Part shown: piece by piece, positions 30,211-38,849 of the stretch | Layout: every line of letters starts with the position of its first letter | How positions within the stretch are numbered: position 1 is the stretch's first letter | Assembly (NCBI RefSeq): GCF_000227745.2 | Contig: NC_018012.1 | Location: 4,940,501-5,004,500, forward strand | Direction: 5' to 3' | Length of the DNA: 64,000 nucleotides | Origin: Thiocystis violascens DSM 198 | GTDB taxonomy: Bacteria > Pseudomonadota > Gammaproteobacteria > Chromatiales > Chromatiaceae | The notes under the pieces: generated by a model | Database searches by the model: none | Seen by the model: only the letters and a program-made list of their open reading frames with translations | What the model was told of the DNA's origin: nothing | Translations under genes and position numbers: made by a program

Positions 30211-31779
30211 TCAATGGTTTCCGTTCGGCTTCTTCACGTCCTCGATCCGCTTGTCTCCGCAGGGGACGTAACCGGTGGTGGGCGTCGGATCCCGCTTCAA
30301 TGCCTCGGTCAGGGTATCGCAGATGGTGCGCATGACCTTGATGCGGGCATAGGGTTTGTCGTTGCCCTCGACCAGGGTCCAGGCCGCGTGCTTGGTGCTG
30401 GTACGGGCGACCATCTCATTGACGGCCTCCTTGTAGTGCGGCCATTTCTCGCGGTTGCGCCAGTCGTCCTCGGTGATTTTGTAGCGTTTGTAGGGGACGT
30501 TCTCGCGGTCCTTGAAGCGCTTGAGCTGTTCGTCCTGGCTGATGTGCAGCCAGAATTTGATCAGAATCACGCCGCTGTCGACCAGTTGCTCCTCGAAGCG
30601 ATTGATCTCCGAGTAAGCGCGCCGCCATTCGGCATCGCCGGCAAAGCCCTCGACCCGCTCGACCAAGACCCGACCATACCAGGAGCGGTCGTAGAGCGTG
30701 ATATAGCCGGCGCGGGGGATGTGCCGCCAGAAACGCCACAGATAATGGTGCGCCTTTTCCTCGTCGGTGGGCGCGGCGACCGGGATGGCGCGGTAGAGTC
30801 GGGCGTCGATGCTGCTGGTGATGCGCCGGATCGCGCCGCCCTTGCCGCCGGCGTCCACGCCCTCGAACATCAGGACGGTCGAACGCTTTTTATTGTAGGC
30901 GGTCCAGGCGAGTTCGTTGATCTCGGTTTGCAGGCGTTTCAGCTCGGTCTTGTAATCGTCGCGCGGGATGGCGAGCGACAGATCCAGTTGGTCGAGCAGG
31001 GTGATCTGGGCGCTGGCGCTGCTCGGCAGATCCGGGCTGACCAGGCTGTTGTTCTGCTCCTCGGTCGTGGCTTCGCTGAGCCGGGAGCGAATGGAATGCA
31101 GCAGGGTCTTGCCGACGGTCAGATCGCGATACCGCCGGTCGCCAGCCTCGATCAGATACCAGGGCGAGACCCCGCGGTCGGTGTGCAGGATGACCCGCTC
31201 GGCGACCTGCTCGAAAGCGGCGTAATGTTCCGAGAATTTGCTCTTCTCCGGGAGCATTTTCCAGCGGCTCTTGTCGTCGCGGGAAAGCTCCTTCAGGCGG
31301 GCTTTTTGATCCGTCTCGGACATGTGGAACCAGAACTTGACGATCAGCGCGCCATCCTGGATCAGCATACGCTCGAAGTCGACGATGCGGTTGAGTTCGC
31401 CGTCCAGTTCCGCGTCGGTGCAGTGACCCTTGAAGCGATGCTCGATGGGGGTCTGATACCAGCCGCCGAAGAGGATCGAAATCTCGCCGCGTGGGGGCAT
31501 CGAGCGCCAGAAGCGCCAGTAGCGCGGACGCTCGCGTTCCTCGTCGGACTCGTCCCAAAAGGCGAACGTCTGCACCCCGCGCGCATCCAGCCATTCGTTG
31601 AGACGGTTGATCACCTCGCCCTTGCCCGCCGCTTCGACGCCCGAGACCAGTACGATCACGGGAACATTGAATGCTCTCAAATCGCGCTGGGCGGCCAACA
31701 GTTGCGTGCGCAGTTCCTCCTGCTGCTCTTTGTAATCTTCCTTGCTGACCGAGCGGCCGACTTTTGTTGCCTCGAACAT
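30211..31779 (-). CDS. pap: polyphosphate:AMP phosphotransferase (two-domain PPK2, class II)
   Basis: Encodes 522 residues made of two PPK2 domains. The front has Walker A GVEAAGKG with WRFWRSMP and the back has GVDAGGKGG with the lid block WRFWRHIPRAGYITLYDRSWYGRVL. The second domain has the stricter catalytic motifs, as in other two-domain enzymes that phosphorylate AMP to ADP using polyphosphate. It is monocistronic and convergent with the envelope operon. Polyphosphate storage is common in this bacterial group. Confidence 0.88.
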   Translation of the reverse strand: MFEATKVGRSVSKEDYKEQQEELRTQLLAAQRDLRAFNVPVIVLVSGVEAAGKGEVINRLNEWLDARGVQTFAFWDESDEERERPRYWRFWRSMPPRGEISILFGGWYQTPIEHRFKGHCTDAELDGELNRIVDFERMLIQDGALIVKFWFHMSETDQKARLKELSRDDKSRWKMLPEKSKFSEHYAAFEQVAERVILHTDRGVSPWYLIEAGDRRYRDLTVGKTLLHSIRSRLSEATTEEQNNSLVSPDLPSSASAQITLLDQLDLSLAIPRDDYKTELKRLQTEINELAWTAYNKKRSTVLMFEGVDAGGKGGAIRRITSSIDARLYRAIPVAAPTDEEKAHHYLWRFWRHIPRAGYITLYDRSWYGRVLVERVEGFAGDAEWRRAYSEINRFEEQLVDSGVILIKFWLHISQDEQLKRFKDRENVPYKRYKITEDDWRNREKWPHYKEAVNEMVARTSTKHAAWTLVEGNDKPYARIKVMRTICDTLTEALKRDPTPTTGYVPCGDKRIEDVKKPNGNH

Positions 31780-31912
31780 GCGTCAATTCCTCGTCAATCG
31801 GGACTCGGGGTGCAGTTTAAGTGAATTGCGGCGGTTTATATCCAAGGCCGAAAAATATTTACGCTGGCTGTCGGATCCACGCGTCGCGTGCAGGCAGGCC
31901 GCCGATGCTGGG

Positions 31913-31936
31913 CTAAGAAACTAAGAAACTAAGAAA
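31913..31936. repeat. three tandem copies of CTAAGAAA
   Basis: CTAAGAAA is repeated three times without interruption and runs directly into the 77-bp dispersed repeat. It may be a slippage product at the repeat boundary. Confidence 0.8.
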
Positions 31937-32011
31937 CTGTCCATTTTCTACTTCCCGATGGCTACCGGACAGTGCCGCTCAAGTCGCGAAACAGTTGATG
32001 GACACGTTTTA
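31935..32011. repeat. 77-bp dispersed repeat, copy 1
   Basis: Begins AACTGTCCATTTTC and ends GATGGACACGTTTTA. Two other copies at 36894-36970 and 37087-37163 have the same length and about 80-90% identity by eye. The ends are imperfect inverted repeats (AACTGTCCAT against ATGGACACGTT), as in small non-coding mobile units. It lies between pap and a conserved small gene. Confidence 0.85.
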
Positions 32012-32050
32012 AAGCCGTCCGTGGTGAGGTACTCGAACCACGAACGGCTT
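32012..32050. repeat. palindrome of the CCGTTCGTGG family
   Basis: AAGCCGTCCGTGGT pairs with ACCACGAACGGCTT with one mismatch around GAGGTACTCGA. It directly follows copy 1 of the 77-bp repeat. The 302-base gap 31780-32081 otherwise holds only the pap promoter region. Confidence 0.75.
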
Positions 32051-32081
32051 CAGACGGGACGAATGGAGGGAACTCGACCGT

Positions 32082-32471
32082 TCAATGAGCCGCGGCCTTC
32101 ATGGCTTCCTCGCGGGTATAGAAGACGCCGTCGCGAATGAAACCGGAGACGATCTCGGGGCTGGCCTCGATCACCCGGCCATCGGCGTCCCGGCGGATGA
32201 CCCAGGATTGGGGTAGACCGTCCAGAACATGAATGGGCGCGAGGCTGCCGTCGCCGAACCGCGAAAGCACGGTCAGGCCGCTGACGCGATGCAGATAGCC
32301 GGGGCGGAATCCGCCTGCGCGGTTGCGATGGCTGATGCCGCGGGTGTGGGCGTAGAGGACGTTTTCGGCGCGTAGCGACAACTGGGTGAGGGCGCCGCGC
32401 AGTCGTTTGGCACGCACCCGTTCTTGCGGATTCAGGATCTGGGTTTGCGTTTGAAATTGTTCGATGGACAT
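32082..32471 (-). CDS. protein of unknown function
   Basis: Encodes 129 residues with AGGAG eight bases before the ATG. It has a basic helical start (QERVRAKRLRGALTQL) and a beta-rich second half (GYLHRVSGLTVLSRFGDG, SWVIRRDADGRVIEASPE) ending in a short helix (TREEAMKAAA). There is no signal peptide or membrane helix. I do not recognise the family. The good start, protein-like composition and isolated position argue for a real gene. Confidence 0.65.
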   Translation of the reverse strand: MSIEQFQTQTQILNPQERVRAKRLRGALTQLSLRAENVLYAHTRGISHRNRAGGFRPGYLHRVSGLTVLSRFGDGSLAPIHVLDGLPQSWVIRRDADGRVIEASPEIVSGFIRDGVFYTREEAMKAAAH

Positions 32472-32572
32472 CGCATCGCTCCTGATCTTCGGTTGGCGAA
32501 TGATGGATTTACGTGAGTAAACGCATCTTTTATGCCATCGATCCGCCGGTCATCGTCTCGCGGTTTGGTTCG

Positions 32573-33058
32573 CTAGGGCCTTGTCGCGCTCATTGAACTT
32601 AACGGCAGACTGGTCCGTTCCAGTACCCGCCGCAGCACGAAACTGGAATGCACGCCCGCGACGCCCTCGATGCGCGTGATCCTGTTGAGCAGTAAATCCT
32701 GATAGGCATCCATGTCGCGCGCGACGACCTTGAGTTGATAGTCGGCGTCGCGACCGGTGATCAGCAGGCATTCCAGCACCTCGGGAATGGCCTCGACGGC
32801 GGCCTCGAAACGCTCGAAGCGCTCCGGGGTGTGGCGATCCATGGAGATGCTCAGGATGACCAGGAGATCCAGCCCGAGCTTGCGGGCGTCGAGCCAGGCG
32901 CGATAGCCAAGGATGATGCCGGCGTCCTCCAGGGCGCGCACCCGGCGCAGGCAGGGTGAGGGCGACAGGCCGATGCGCTCGGCGAGATCCTGGTTGCTGA
33001 TGCGTCCGTCCGATTGTAGTTCGGCGAGGATGCGCTGATCGTAACGGTCGAGTTTCAT
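32573..33058 (-). CDS. Lrp/AsnC-family transcriptional regulator
   Basis: Encodes 161 residues. The N-terminal winged helix begins LDRYDQRILAELQSDGRISNQ in family style, with the recognition helix in LSPSPCLRRVRALE, followed by the ligand-binding RAM domain (LLVILSISMDRH, CLLITGRDADYQLKVVARDM). It is divergent from leuA with a 134-base shared region, so it likely controls leuA and itself in response to leucine or another amino acid. That link is inferred from position only. Confidence 0.9.
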   Translation of the reverse strand: MKLDRYDQRILAELQSDGRISNQDLAERIGLSPSPCLRRVRALEDAGIILGYRAWLDARKLGLDLLVILSISMDRHTPERFERFEAAVEAIPEVLECLLITGRDADYQLKVVARDMDAYQDLLLNRITRIEGVAGVHSSFVLRRVLERTSLPLSSMSATRP

Positions 33059-33192
33059 GCTCCCCCGCGTTCAAAATTGGCGGATTCTTGCGCATTAGAT
33101 CCTGGATCCGGCCATTTTCGCAATCCTCTGCCCCGGCGTTTTCCCTATCCTGTGCCCATTGAAGATCTATCCGCAAGATGGGGGAGAAGAGG

Positions 33193-34863
33193 ATGAACAG
33201 TTTTGACCACCGTCGCTACCGCCCCGGCCCGGCGATGCGCCTACCGAACCGGCAGTGGCCGAATCGAACCGTCCAGCAGGCGCCCATCTGGGCCAGCGTA
33301 GACCTGCGCGACGGCAATCAGGCGCTGCGCGAGCCGATGAACGTGGACCAGAAGCGCCGTCTTTGGGATTTGTTGATCAAACTCGGTTTCAAGGAGATCG
33401 AGGTCGGATTTCCGGCCGCGAGTCAGCCGGATTTCGATTTCGTGCGCGGCTTGATCGAGGAAGACCGGATTCCGGAGGACGTGACCGTTCAGGTGCTGGT
33501 GCAGGCGCGCGAGGATCTGATCCGACGCACCTTCGAGTCTCTGCGCGGCGCGCGGCGGGCCATCGTCCATGTTTACAACTCCACCTCGCCGGTCCAGCGC
33601 GAACGTGTGTTCGAGCAGGATCGCGAGGGGGTGAAAGCGCTCGCGTGCCAGGGGGCGGATTGGGTGCGACGCGAGTCGCTGCGCTACCCGGAGACGCGCT
33701 GGACCTTCCAATATTCGCCGGAGAGCTTCACCGCGACCGAGCCAGACTATGCCGTGGAGGTCTGCGAGGCGGTGCTGGAGGTCTGGCAGCCGACCCCGGA
33801 GCGGCCTTGCATTCTCAATCTGCCGGCGACCGTGGAGGTGTCGAGCCCGAATGTGTTCGCCGATCAGGTGGAGTTTTTCGCCACCCATCTGCGCCGGCGC
33901 GAGTGCGTCATCCTGTCGGTACATACGCACAATGACCGTGGCGGCGCGGTCGCGGCGGCGGAACTGGCGCTGCTGGCGGGTGCGGACCGCGTCGAGGGCA
34001 CTCTGCTGGGCAATGGCGAGCGGACCGGCAACGCCGATCTCTTGACGCTGGCCATGAATCTCTACAGCCAGGGCATCGATCCCTGTCTGAATCTTGGCGA
34101 TCCGGACGAGATTGTCCGGGTCTGTGCGGAGTGCACGGGGCTGGCGCTGCATCCCCGCCATCCCTGGGTGGGCGAACTGGTCTACACCGCCTTTTCGGGC
34201 AGTCATCAGGACGCCATCCGCAAATGTCTGTCCGTTCAGCGCGCCGACCAGCCCTGGCAGGTGGCCTATCTGCCCATCGATCCCAAGGATCTGGGGCGCG
34301 ACTATCAGGCCGTGATCCGCGTCAACAGCCAGTCAGGCAAGGGCGGGGTGGCGTTCGTCCTGGAGCGCGATTATGGTCTGACGCTGCCCCGCTGGCTTCA
34401 GCTTGAGTTGGCGCGCCTAGTTCAGCGCGCAAGCGAGGCGCGTGGCGGCGAGATGGCGGCGGCCGACATCCAGACGATGTTCCGCGACCATTTCATCACC
34501 GATCAGGTGCCCTGGCGTTTGTTGGGCTATCGGATCGACCGCAACGGTCATGATGTCATCGAGGTCCGGATCGGCGGAAGCGACGGCGAGCAACGCTTGC
34601 GCGGGGAAGGGGAGGGCGCCATCGCGGCCTTTGTCGACGCCTGGACACGCTGGAGCGGCCGGCGGATCGGCGTGCTGGACTATCGGGAGCATGCCATCGG
34701 CGCGCGCACGGATGCCGAGGCGGCGGCTTATGTGCTACTCGATCTGGATGGCCAGCGGGTGGCCGGCGCGTCCATCGATCAGGATACCGTGGCGGCTTCG
34801 ATGCGGGCGGTTCTGTCGGCCTTGAATCGACAGGCGACGGTCGAGTGCGCGGAGGCGGCGTAG
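33193..34863 (+). CDS. leuA: 2-isopropylmalate synthase
   Basis: Encodes 556 residues, the size of the longer LeuA type. It condenses 2-oxoisovalerate with acetyl-CoA, the first committed step of leucine synthesis. WASVDLRDGNQAL holds the metal-binding Arg-Asp pair, SVHTHNDRGGAV the His-x-His metal site, and GTLLGNGERTGN the substrate loop. The C-terminal third is the leucine-binding regulatory domain. ATG 33193 is used because GGGGGAGAAGAGG sits right before it; ATG 33178 overlaps that box. No leucine leader peptide is visible. Confidence 0.94.
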   Translation: MNSFDHRRYRPGPAMRLPNRQWPNRTVQQAPIWASVDLRDGNQALREPMNVDQKRRLWDLLIKLGFKEIEVGFPAASQPDFDFVRGLIEEDRIPEDVTVQVLVQAREDLIRRTFESLRGARRAIVHVYNSTSPVQRERVFEQDREGVKALACQGADWVRRESLRYPETRWTFQYSPESFTATEPDYAVEVCEAVLEVWQPTPERPCILNLPATVEVSSPNVFADQVEFFATHLRRRECVILSVHTHNDRGGAVAAAELALLAGADRVEGTLLGNGERTGNADLLTLAMNLYSQGIDPCLNLGDPDEIVRVCAECTGLALHPRHPWVGELVYTAFSGSHQDAIRKCLSVQRADQPWQVAYLPIDPKDLGRDYQAVIRVNSQSGKGGVAFVLERDYGLTLPRWLQLELARLVQRASEARGGEMAAADIQTMFRDHFITDQVPWRLLGYRIDRNGHDVIEVRIGGSDGEQRLRGEGEGAIAAFVDAWTRWSGRRIGVLDYREHAIGARTDAEAAAYVLLDLDGQRVAGASIDQDTVAASMRAVLSALNRQATVECAEAA

Positions 34864-34902
34864 GGACGCTGTCGAACCCTGATACCGTCTAACTGAAACG
34901 CC

Positions 34903-34927
34903 GGGGGCGGGCGTTCCGCCCGCCCCC
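34903..34927. terminator. strong hairpin after leuA
   Basis: GGGGGCGGGCG (34903-34913) pairs perfectly with CGCCCGCCCCC (34917-34927) around TTC. It lies 39 bases after the leuA stop and between convergent genes. No T-run follows. Confidence 0.6.
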
Positions 34928-34958
34928 GTGTGCGATCCGAATCGTCACTGACGGATCG

Positions 34959-35318
34959 TCAGACGGGTCTTGGTGCTTGCGACATCAATCGCTCGCGCGC
35001 GTTCGGGGAATCTTTCGGGACGATATTAAAGGCATTCGTCATCACGCGCGGCAGTCGGTGCTGAAGTTCCGGGTGATCGCTCAGGATCACCACGGTCGCG
35101 CCAATGCGCCGCAGACGCTCGTTCAGCATCCACAGCAGTGCAAGTCCGGAGTCGAAAACCCGATCGAGACGGGTCAGATCCATGATGCAGGTTCGCAGGC
35201 CGACCGGGATGTCGGCAAAGACCCGGCAAGCGTCTTCCGAGATCGTCAGATCGAGATCGCCGTGGAATAACAGATCGAGTCTGTCCTCACTTGGAATAAA
35301 TGATGTCATCATCGGCAT
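34959..35318 (-). CDS. STAS-domain protein (anti-sigma factor antagonist-like)
   Basis: Encodes 119 residues from ATG 35318, which has GAGGAGG six bases upstream; the frame stays open to 35384. It is a lone STAS fold: RLDLLFHGDLDLTISEDACRV-like strands, CIMDLTRLDRVFDSGLALLW with a serine at the usual phosphorylation site, and ATVVILSDHPELQHRL. Such proteins take part in partner-switching with anti-sigma kinases or phosphatases. No kinase or sigma factor is adjacent, but an HD-GYP signalling gene lies upstream on the same strand. Confidence 0.75.
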   Translation of the reverse strand: MPMMTSFIPSEDRLDLLFHGDLDLTISEDACRVFADIPVGLRTCIMDLTRLDRVFDSGLALLWMLNERLRRIGATVVILSDHPELQHRLPRVMTNAFNIVPKDSPNARERLMSQAPRPV

Positions 35319-35629
35319 GGAGTCCCTCCTCGTGTGGAACGCGGCAATCCAGGGGGCGTCGGCGCGGCCTTGCCGAACCGGCAAGCCTCGGCGCGAACGC
35401 GGTGTACGCTCTTATAATAATGCACTGTTGACGATCTGGATCGTGACCCGCCGATCATCCTGGGGGGCCGCGAGGTTGGGGTTGCTCGAAACCAGTGTTT
35501 GTCGCCTGGGGGCGTGGCCTAGCTTTTCAGTATTGTTGGTAATTCCTCTTTTGCCTAGTCCGTGCAAACACTCTATCGCTTGTCGGTTCGGAACGGGTGG
35601 ATGCGGTCCGACTGCTCTTCTCAGGTTGA
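35319..35629. other. 311-base gap between STAS and HD-GYP genes
   Basis: No convincing gene. It contains an AT-rich box CTTATAATAATG (35410-35421) that could belong to the minus-strand STAS promoter, and a G-run GGGGGG near 35462. Confidence 0.45.
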
Positions 35630-36853
35630 TCAACCTGGATACTGCAGCACCTTGACCGGATCGACGCGCCACTGCGCCGGCGATTCGGCGCTCTCGATCC
35701 GCTCCTCGGATCCCTTGGCCAAGCGCGAGAGATCCACGTCCCGCACGGCCAGATAGGTGCGTCGCCTAGCGTCCATGAAGACCCGCACGACCGGATGAAA
35801 CAGCCCTTTCCGGCCGGTTTCCACCACCACGCCAAGCAGTCCGCTGCGCAGTCGTACCAGGGTTCCGACCGGATAGATGCCGACGCAGCGGATGAATTGC
35901 TGCACCAGATGCGCGTCGAAATGATGATGGCTCCATTCCAGCAGTTTGCGTAGCGCCTGATGGGGTTCCAGTGCCTTGTGATAAACGCGCTCGGTGGTGA
36001 TGGCGTCGTAGACATCGGCGATCGCGGCCATTTGCCCGTAAAGTGAGATGTCGGCGCCGGACTTGCGATCCGGATAACCGCTGCCGTCGATGCGTTCGTG
36101 ATGCTCGGCAGCCACCGCCAGGGCGATCGACGGGATGCCCGGAACCTTGGCCAGGATCTCGCGGGTGTGGACCACATGGCCGCGCATGACGATGAATTCC
36201 TCGTCGGTCAGTTGTCCCGGTTTGTTGAGGATCGCGGGGGGAACCAGAATCTTGCCGACGTCATGCAGGAGCGCGCCCAGTCCGATGTCATGGATTAGCG
36301 AACGCTCGATCTCCAGGGTGCGGGCGAAGGAGACCATGAGGACGGCGACATTGACCGAGTGCTCGAAGGTATAACGACCCACGCGGCGGATGCGGGTGAG
36401 TGCCAGCAGGGCATCCTGATTGCGAAAGATCGAGCCGACCATTTCGGTCACCAGCGGGTTTACCTGCTCCAGGGCGATCTGTTGTCCCAGGCGCGCATCC
36501 TCCATCAGGCTGCTGACCAGCCCGATCGCTTCGTTGTGGATGCGTTTGGCCTGATTGCGCTCATCGGCCAGCGGGACCGCATGCTCCTCGCCCGCGCCGG
36601 TCTCGGCCACCTGGACCAGATCCTGCTCCAGCGCCTCCTCGACCTCGCTGGCGGTCGGGGCGAGCGAGACATCGAGCCCCTTGTCCGTATCGATGTAAAT
36701 CTCGCGAATGCCCAACTGGCGAATCCGCTCCAGGCTTTTGTCCGCCTTGAGCAGAAAGCGATTCCGCATGAATCCATGATCCATCCAGTCGCAATTGAGA
36801 TCCTGGATATACATGCCGAGCTGGAGTTGTTCGACCCCGATCTTCTTGATCAT
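35630..36853 (-). CDS. HD-GYP domain cyclic-di-GMP phosphodiesterase
   Basis: Encodes 407 residues. The N-terminal segment (about 1-130) is the DUF3391 domain commonly fused to HD-GYP, with GVEQLQLGMYIQDL at the start. The HD-GYP domain carries HD at 197-198 (GALLHDVGK), the HHERIDGSGYP signature (251-261) and the downstream ADVYDAITTERVYHKA. It should hydrolyse cyclic-di-GMP in the cytoplasm. A C-terminal PilZ-like beta segment (VGTLVRLRSGLLGVVVETG) follows. It is probably involved in surface or motility control; no targets are adjacent. Confidence 0.9.
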   Translation of the reverse strand: MIKKIGVEQLQLGMYIQDLNCDWMDHGFMRNRFLLKADKSLERIRQLGIREIYIDTDKGLDVSLAPTASEVEEALEQDLVQVAETGAGEEHAVPLADERNQAKRIHNEAIGLVSSLMEDARLGQQIALEQVNPLVTEMVGSIFRNQDALLALTRIRRVGRYTFEHSVNVAVLMVSFARTLEIERSLIHDIGLGALLHDVGKILVPPAILNKPGQLTDEEFIVMRGHVVHTREILAKVPGIPSIALAVAAEHHERIDGSGYPDRKSGADISLYGQMAAIADVYDAITTERVYHKALEPHQALRKLLEWSHHHFDAHLVQQFIRCVGIYPVGTLVRLRSGLLGVVVETGRKGLFHPVVRVFMDARRRTYLAVRDVDLSRLAKGSEERIESAESPAQWRVDPVKVLQYPG

Positions 36854-36893
36854 TCCATGCGCTCCTGACAGCGGAAAATGGCCGTAGAGATGA

Positions 36894-36970
36894 AACTGTC
36901 CATTTTCTCCTTCCCGATTGCGGCCGGATAGTGCCGCTCAAGTTGGGAAACAGTTGAAGGACACGTTCTA
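36894..36970. repeat. 77-bp dispersed repeat, copy 2
   Basis: Begins AACTGTCCATTTTC and ends GAAGGACACGTTCTA. It lies 40 bases upstream of the HD-GYP start and is separated from copy 3 by the 28-bp inverted repeat. Confidence 0.85.
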
Positions 36971-36974
36971 AGTT

Positions 36975-37072
36975 TCACGCGGAGACGCGGAGCGCGCGGA
37001 GAGTCGGAAGATGTATCACGGTTCACGCCGAGAGATTGTTTCTTTCTCCGCGCGCTCCGCGCCTCCGCGTGA
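36975..37072. repeat. 28-bp inverted repeat pair
   Basis: TCACGCGGAGACGCGGAGCG... at 36975-37002 is matched in reverse complement at 37045-37072 with one mismatch. The 42-base interior has no visible gene. The whole unit is enclosed by two copies of the 77-bp repeat in the same orientation. Confidence 0.85.
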
Positions 37073-37086
37073 GATCGTCATTCAGC

Positions 37087-37163
37087 AACTGTCAATTTTC
37101 GACGTCCCGATGGCTGCCGGATATTGCCGCTCAAGTCGGGAAACAGTTGATGGACACGTTCTA
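37087..37163. repeat. 77-bp dispersed repeat, copy 3
   Basis: Begins AACTGTCAATTTTC and ends GATGGACACGTTCTA, same orientation as copies 1 and 2. It lies 18 bases beyond the recN stop. Together with copy 2 and the inverted repeat it fills the 328-base gap 36854-37181. Confidence 0.85.
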
Positions 37164-37181
37164 AAAACCGCTGGTATCGGA

Positions 37182-38849
37182 TCAGCGTCCCCAATTCAGC
37201 ATCTCGCTGGCATGGTCGCGGGTGCGCGCGGTGATCTCGGTCCCGCCCAGCATGCGGGCGATCTCCTCGACGCGGTCCGTTGCGTCCAGGGGCTCGATGC
37301 GGGTATGCGTCTGGCCGTCGAGGGTCTCCTTGCGGACCCGAAGTTGCGCGTGCGCCTGGGCGGCGACCTGGGGCAGGTGGGTAACGCAGAGAACCTGACG
37401 GGAGTCGCCGAGCTGATGGAGCAGCCGGCCGACGATCTCCGCCACGCCGCCGCCGATGCCGACATCGACCTCATCGAACACCAAGGTGGGCACGCTGCCG
37501 CATTCGGCGGTCGCGACCTGAATGCCAAGGCTGATCCGCGAGAGCTCGCCGCCCGAGGCGACCTTCGCCAAAGGCTGTAAGGGTTGCCCCGGATTGGCGC
37601 TGACGAGAAAGTCGATCCGCTCCAAGCCGCCGCTGCCGACCCGCTCGCGCGGGAGCGGGTCGATCTGGACCGCGAAGCGTCCGCCAGCCATGCCAAGCTG
37701 CTGCATGGACGCGCTGACGGTCTCGGCGAGACGGTCCGCGGTCGTGGCGCGGGCATCGCCCAGGCGCTGGGCCAGGGTCAGGAAATCCTGCCAGGCGGTC
37801 TCATGCGATTCGCGCAGACCGGCCAGCGTGACATCGGCCTGTTCCAGATCGTTCAGTTCAGCGCGCCGCTCGATCAGCGTCTCCGGCAACTGCGAGGGAA
37901 AGACCCGATACTTGCGCGCCAGATCGTGAACCTGGGCGAGACGGGTTTCGACGGTCTCCAGCGCGGCCGGATCCAGATCCAGTCCGTCGAGATAATGGCG
38001 CAGACTGGCGGCGGCCTCGCCGGCATGAATGGCCGCCGTTTCCAGCAGTTCCCGGCTCTCGGTTAGCCCCGGATCGATGACCGCGAGTTCCGCGAGCTCG
38101 GCGGTCGCGGCGCGTAGATGATCCTCGATCGAGGGTTCGGACTCCGCCAGGGTCTGCAGGACACGCGCGGCGGTCTCCTGCAATCGGCCAAGATGGCTCA
38201 GACGCCGTTGTTCCTGGTCCAGCGACTCGATGTCGGCGGCGGTCAGGCCGAGCGACTCCAGATCCTGGACCTGGAAACGCAGCAGATCGAGCCGCGCGGA
38301 ACGTTCCTGAAAGGCCGTTTCCAGCGCGGCGAGTTTCTGATCGAGCGTGCGGAAATCCCGAAAGGCCTTCGCCACCGCATCCGCCAGGGGCCGATGGCCG
38401 CCATAGGCATCGAGCAGATCGCGCTGGGCGTTGGCGCGCAGCAGGGACTGATGGGCGTGCTGACCATGGATGTCCACCAGCAGATTGCCGAGATCGCGTA
38501 ACTGCGCGCCGCTGGCCGGGCGGCCGTTGATATAGGCGCGCGAACGCCCCTCGCGCACGATCAGCCGGCGCAGGATGCAGCCGCCCTCGTCGTCCAGTTC
38601 CTGTTCGGCGAGCCAGTCGCGGGCACCGGGGCAGGTGGCGAGGTCGAATTCGGCGACGATCTCGGCGCGCTCGCTGCCGGCGCGGATCATGCCGACTTCG
38701 GCCTTGTCGCCCAGGGCCAGACTGAGCGCGTCGATCAGGATCGACTTGCCGGCGCCGGTCTCGCCGGTGAGCGCCGTCATGCCGCGCGGGCAGTCGAGTT
38801 CGAGTTGGCTGACGATGGCCAGATCCCGGACCTGGAGATGGGTCAGCAT
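37182..38849 (-). CDS. recN: DNA repair protein RecN
   Basis: Encodes 555 residues of the SMC-like ATPase that acts early in double-strand break repair. Walker A is TALTGETGAGKSILIDAL near residue 25, then a long coiled coil (about 150-370), and the C-terminal half has the ABC signature VASGGELSRISLGIQ and Walker B TLVFDEVDVGIGG. Its start overlaps the nadK stop by seven bases, an arrangement found in many gammaproteobacteria. Confidence 0.95.
   Translation of the reverse strand: MLTHLQVRDLAIVSQLELDCPRGMTALTGETGAGKSILIDALSLALGDKAEVGMIRAGSERAEIVAEFDLATCPGARDWLAEQELDDEGGCILRRLIVREGRSRAYINGRPASGAQLRDLGNLLVDIHGQHAHQSLLRANAQRDLLDAYGGHRPLADAVAKAFRDFRTLDQKLAALETAFQERSARLDLLRFQVQDLESLGLTAADIESLDQEQRRLSHLGRLQETAARVLQTLAESEPSIEDHLRAATAELAELAVIDPGLTESRELLETAAIHAGEAAASLRHYLDGLDLDPAALETVETRLAQVHDLARKYRVFPSQLPETLIERRAELNDLEQADVTLAGLRESHETAWQDFLTLAQRLGDARATTADRLAETVSASMQQLGMAGGRFAVQIDPLPRERVGSGGLERIDFLVSANPGQPLQPLAKVASGGELSRISLGIQVATAECGSVPTLVFDEVDVGIGGGVAEIVGRLLHQLGDSRQVLCVTHLPQVAAQAHAQLRVRKETLDGQTHTRIEPLDATDRVEEIARMLGGTEITARTRDHASEMLNWGR

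Noticed and set aside
30136..31824. 562-codon open frame on the plus strand
   Set aside because: Antisense of the polyphosphate:AMP phosphotransferase gene, which has two clear PPK2 domains.
32573..33193. Leucine attenuator ahead of leuA
   Set aside because: The divergent region shows no short Leu-rich leader peptide and no terminator hairpin before leuA.
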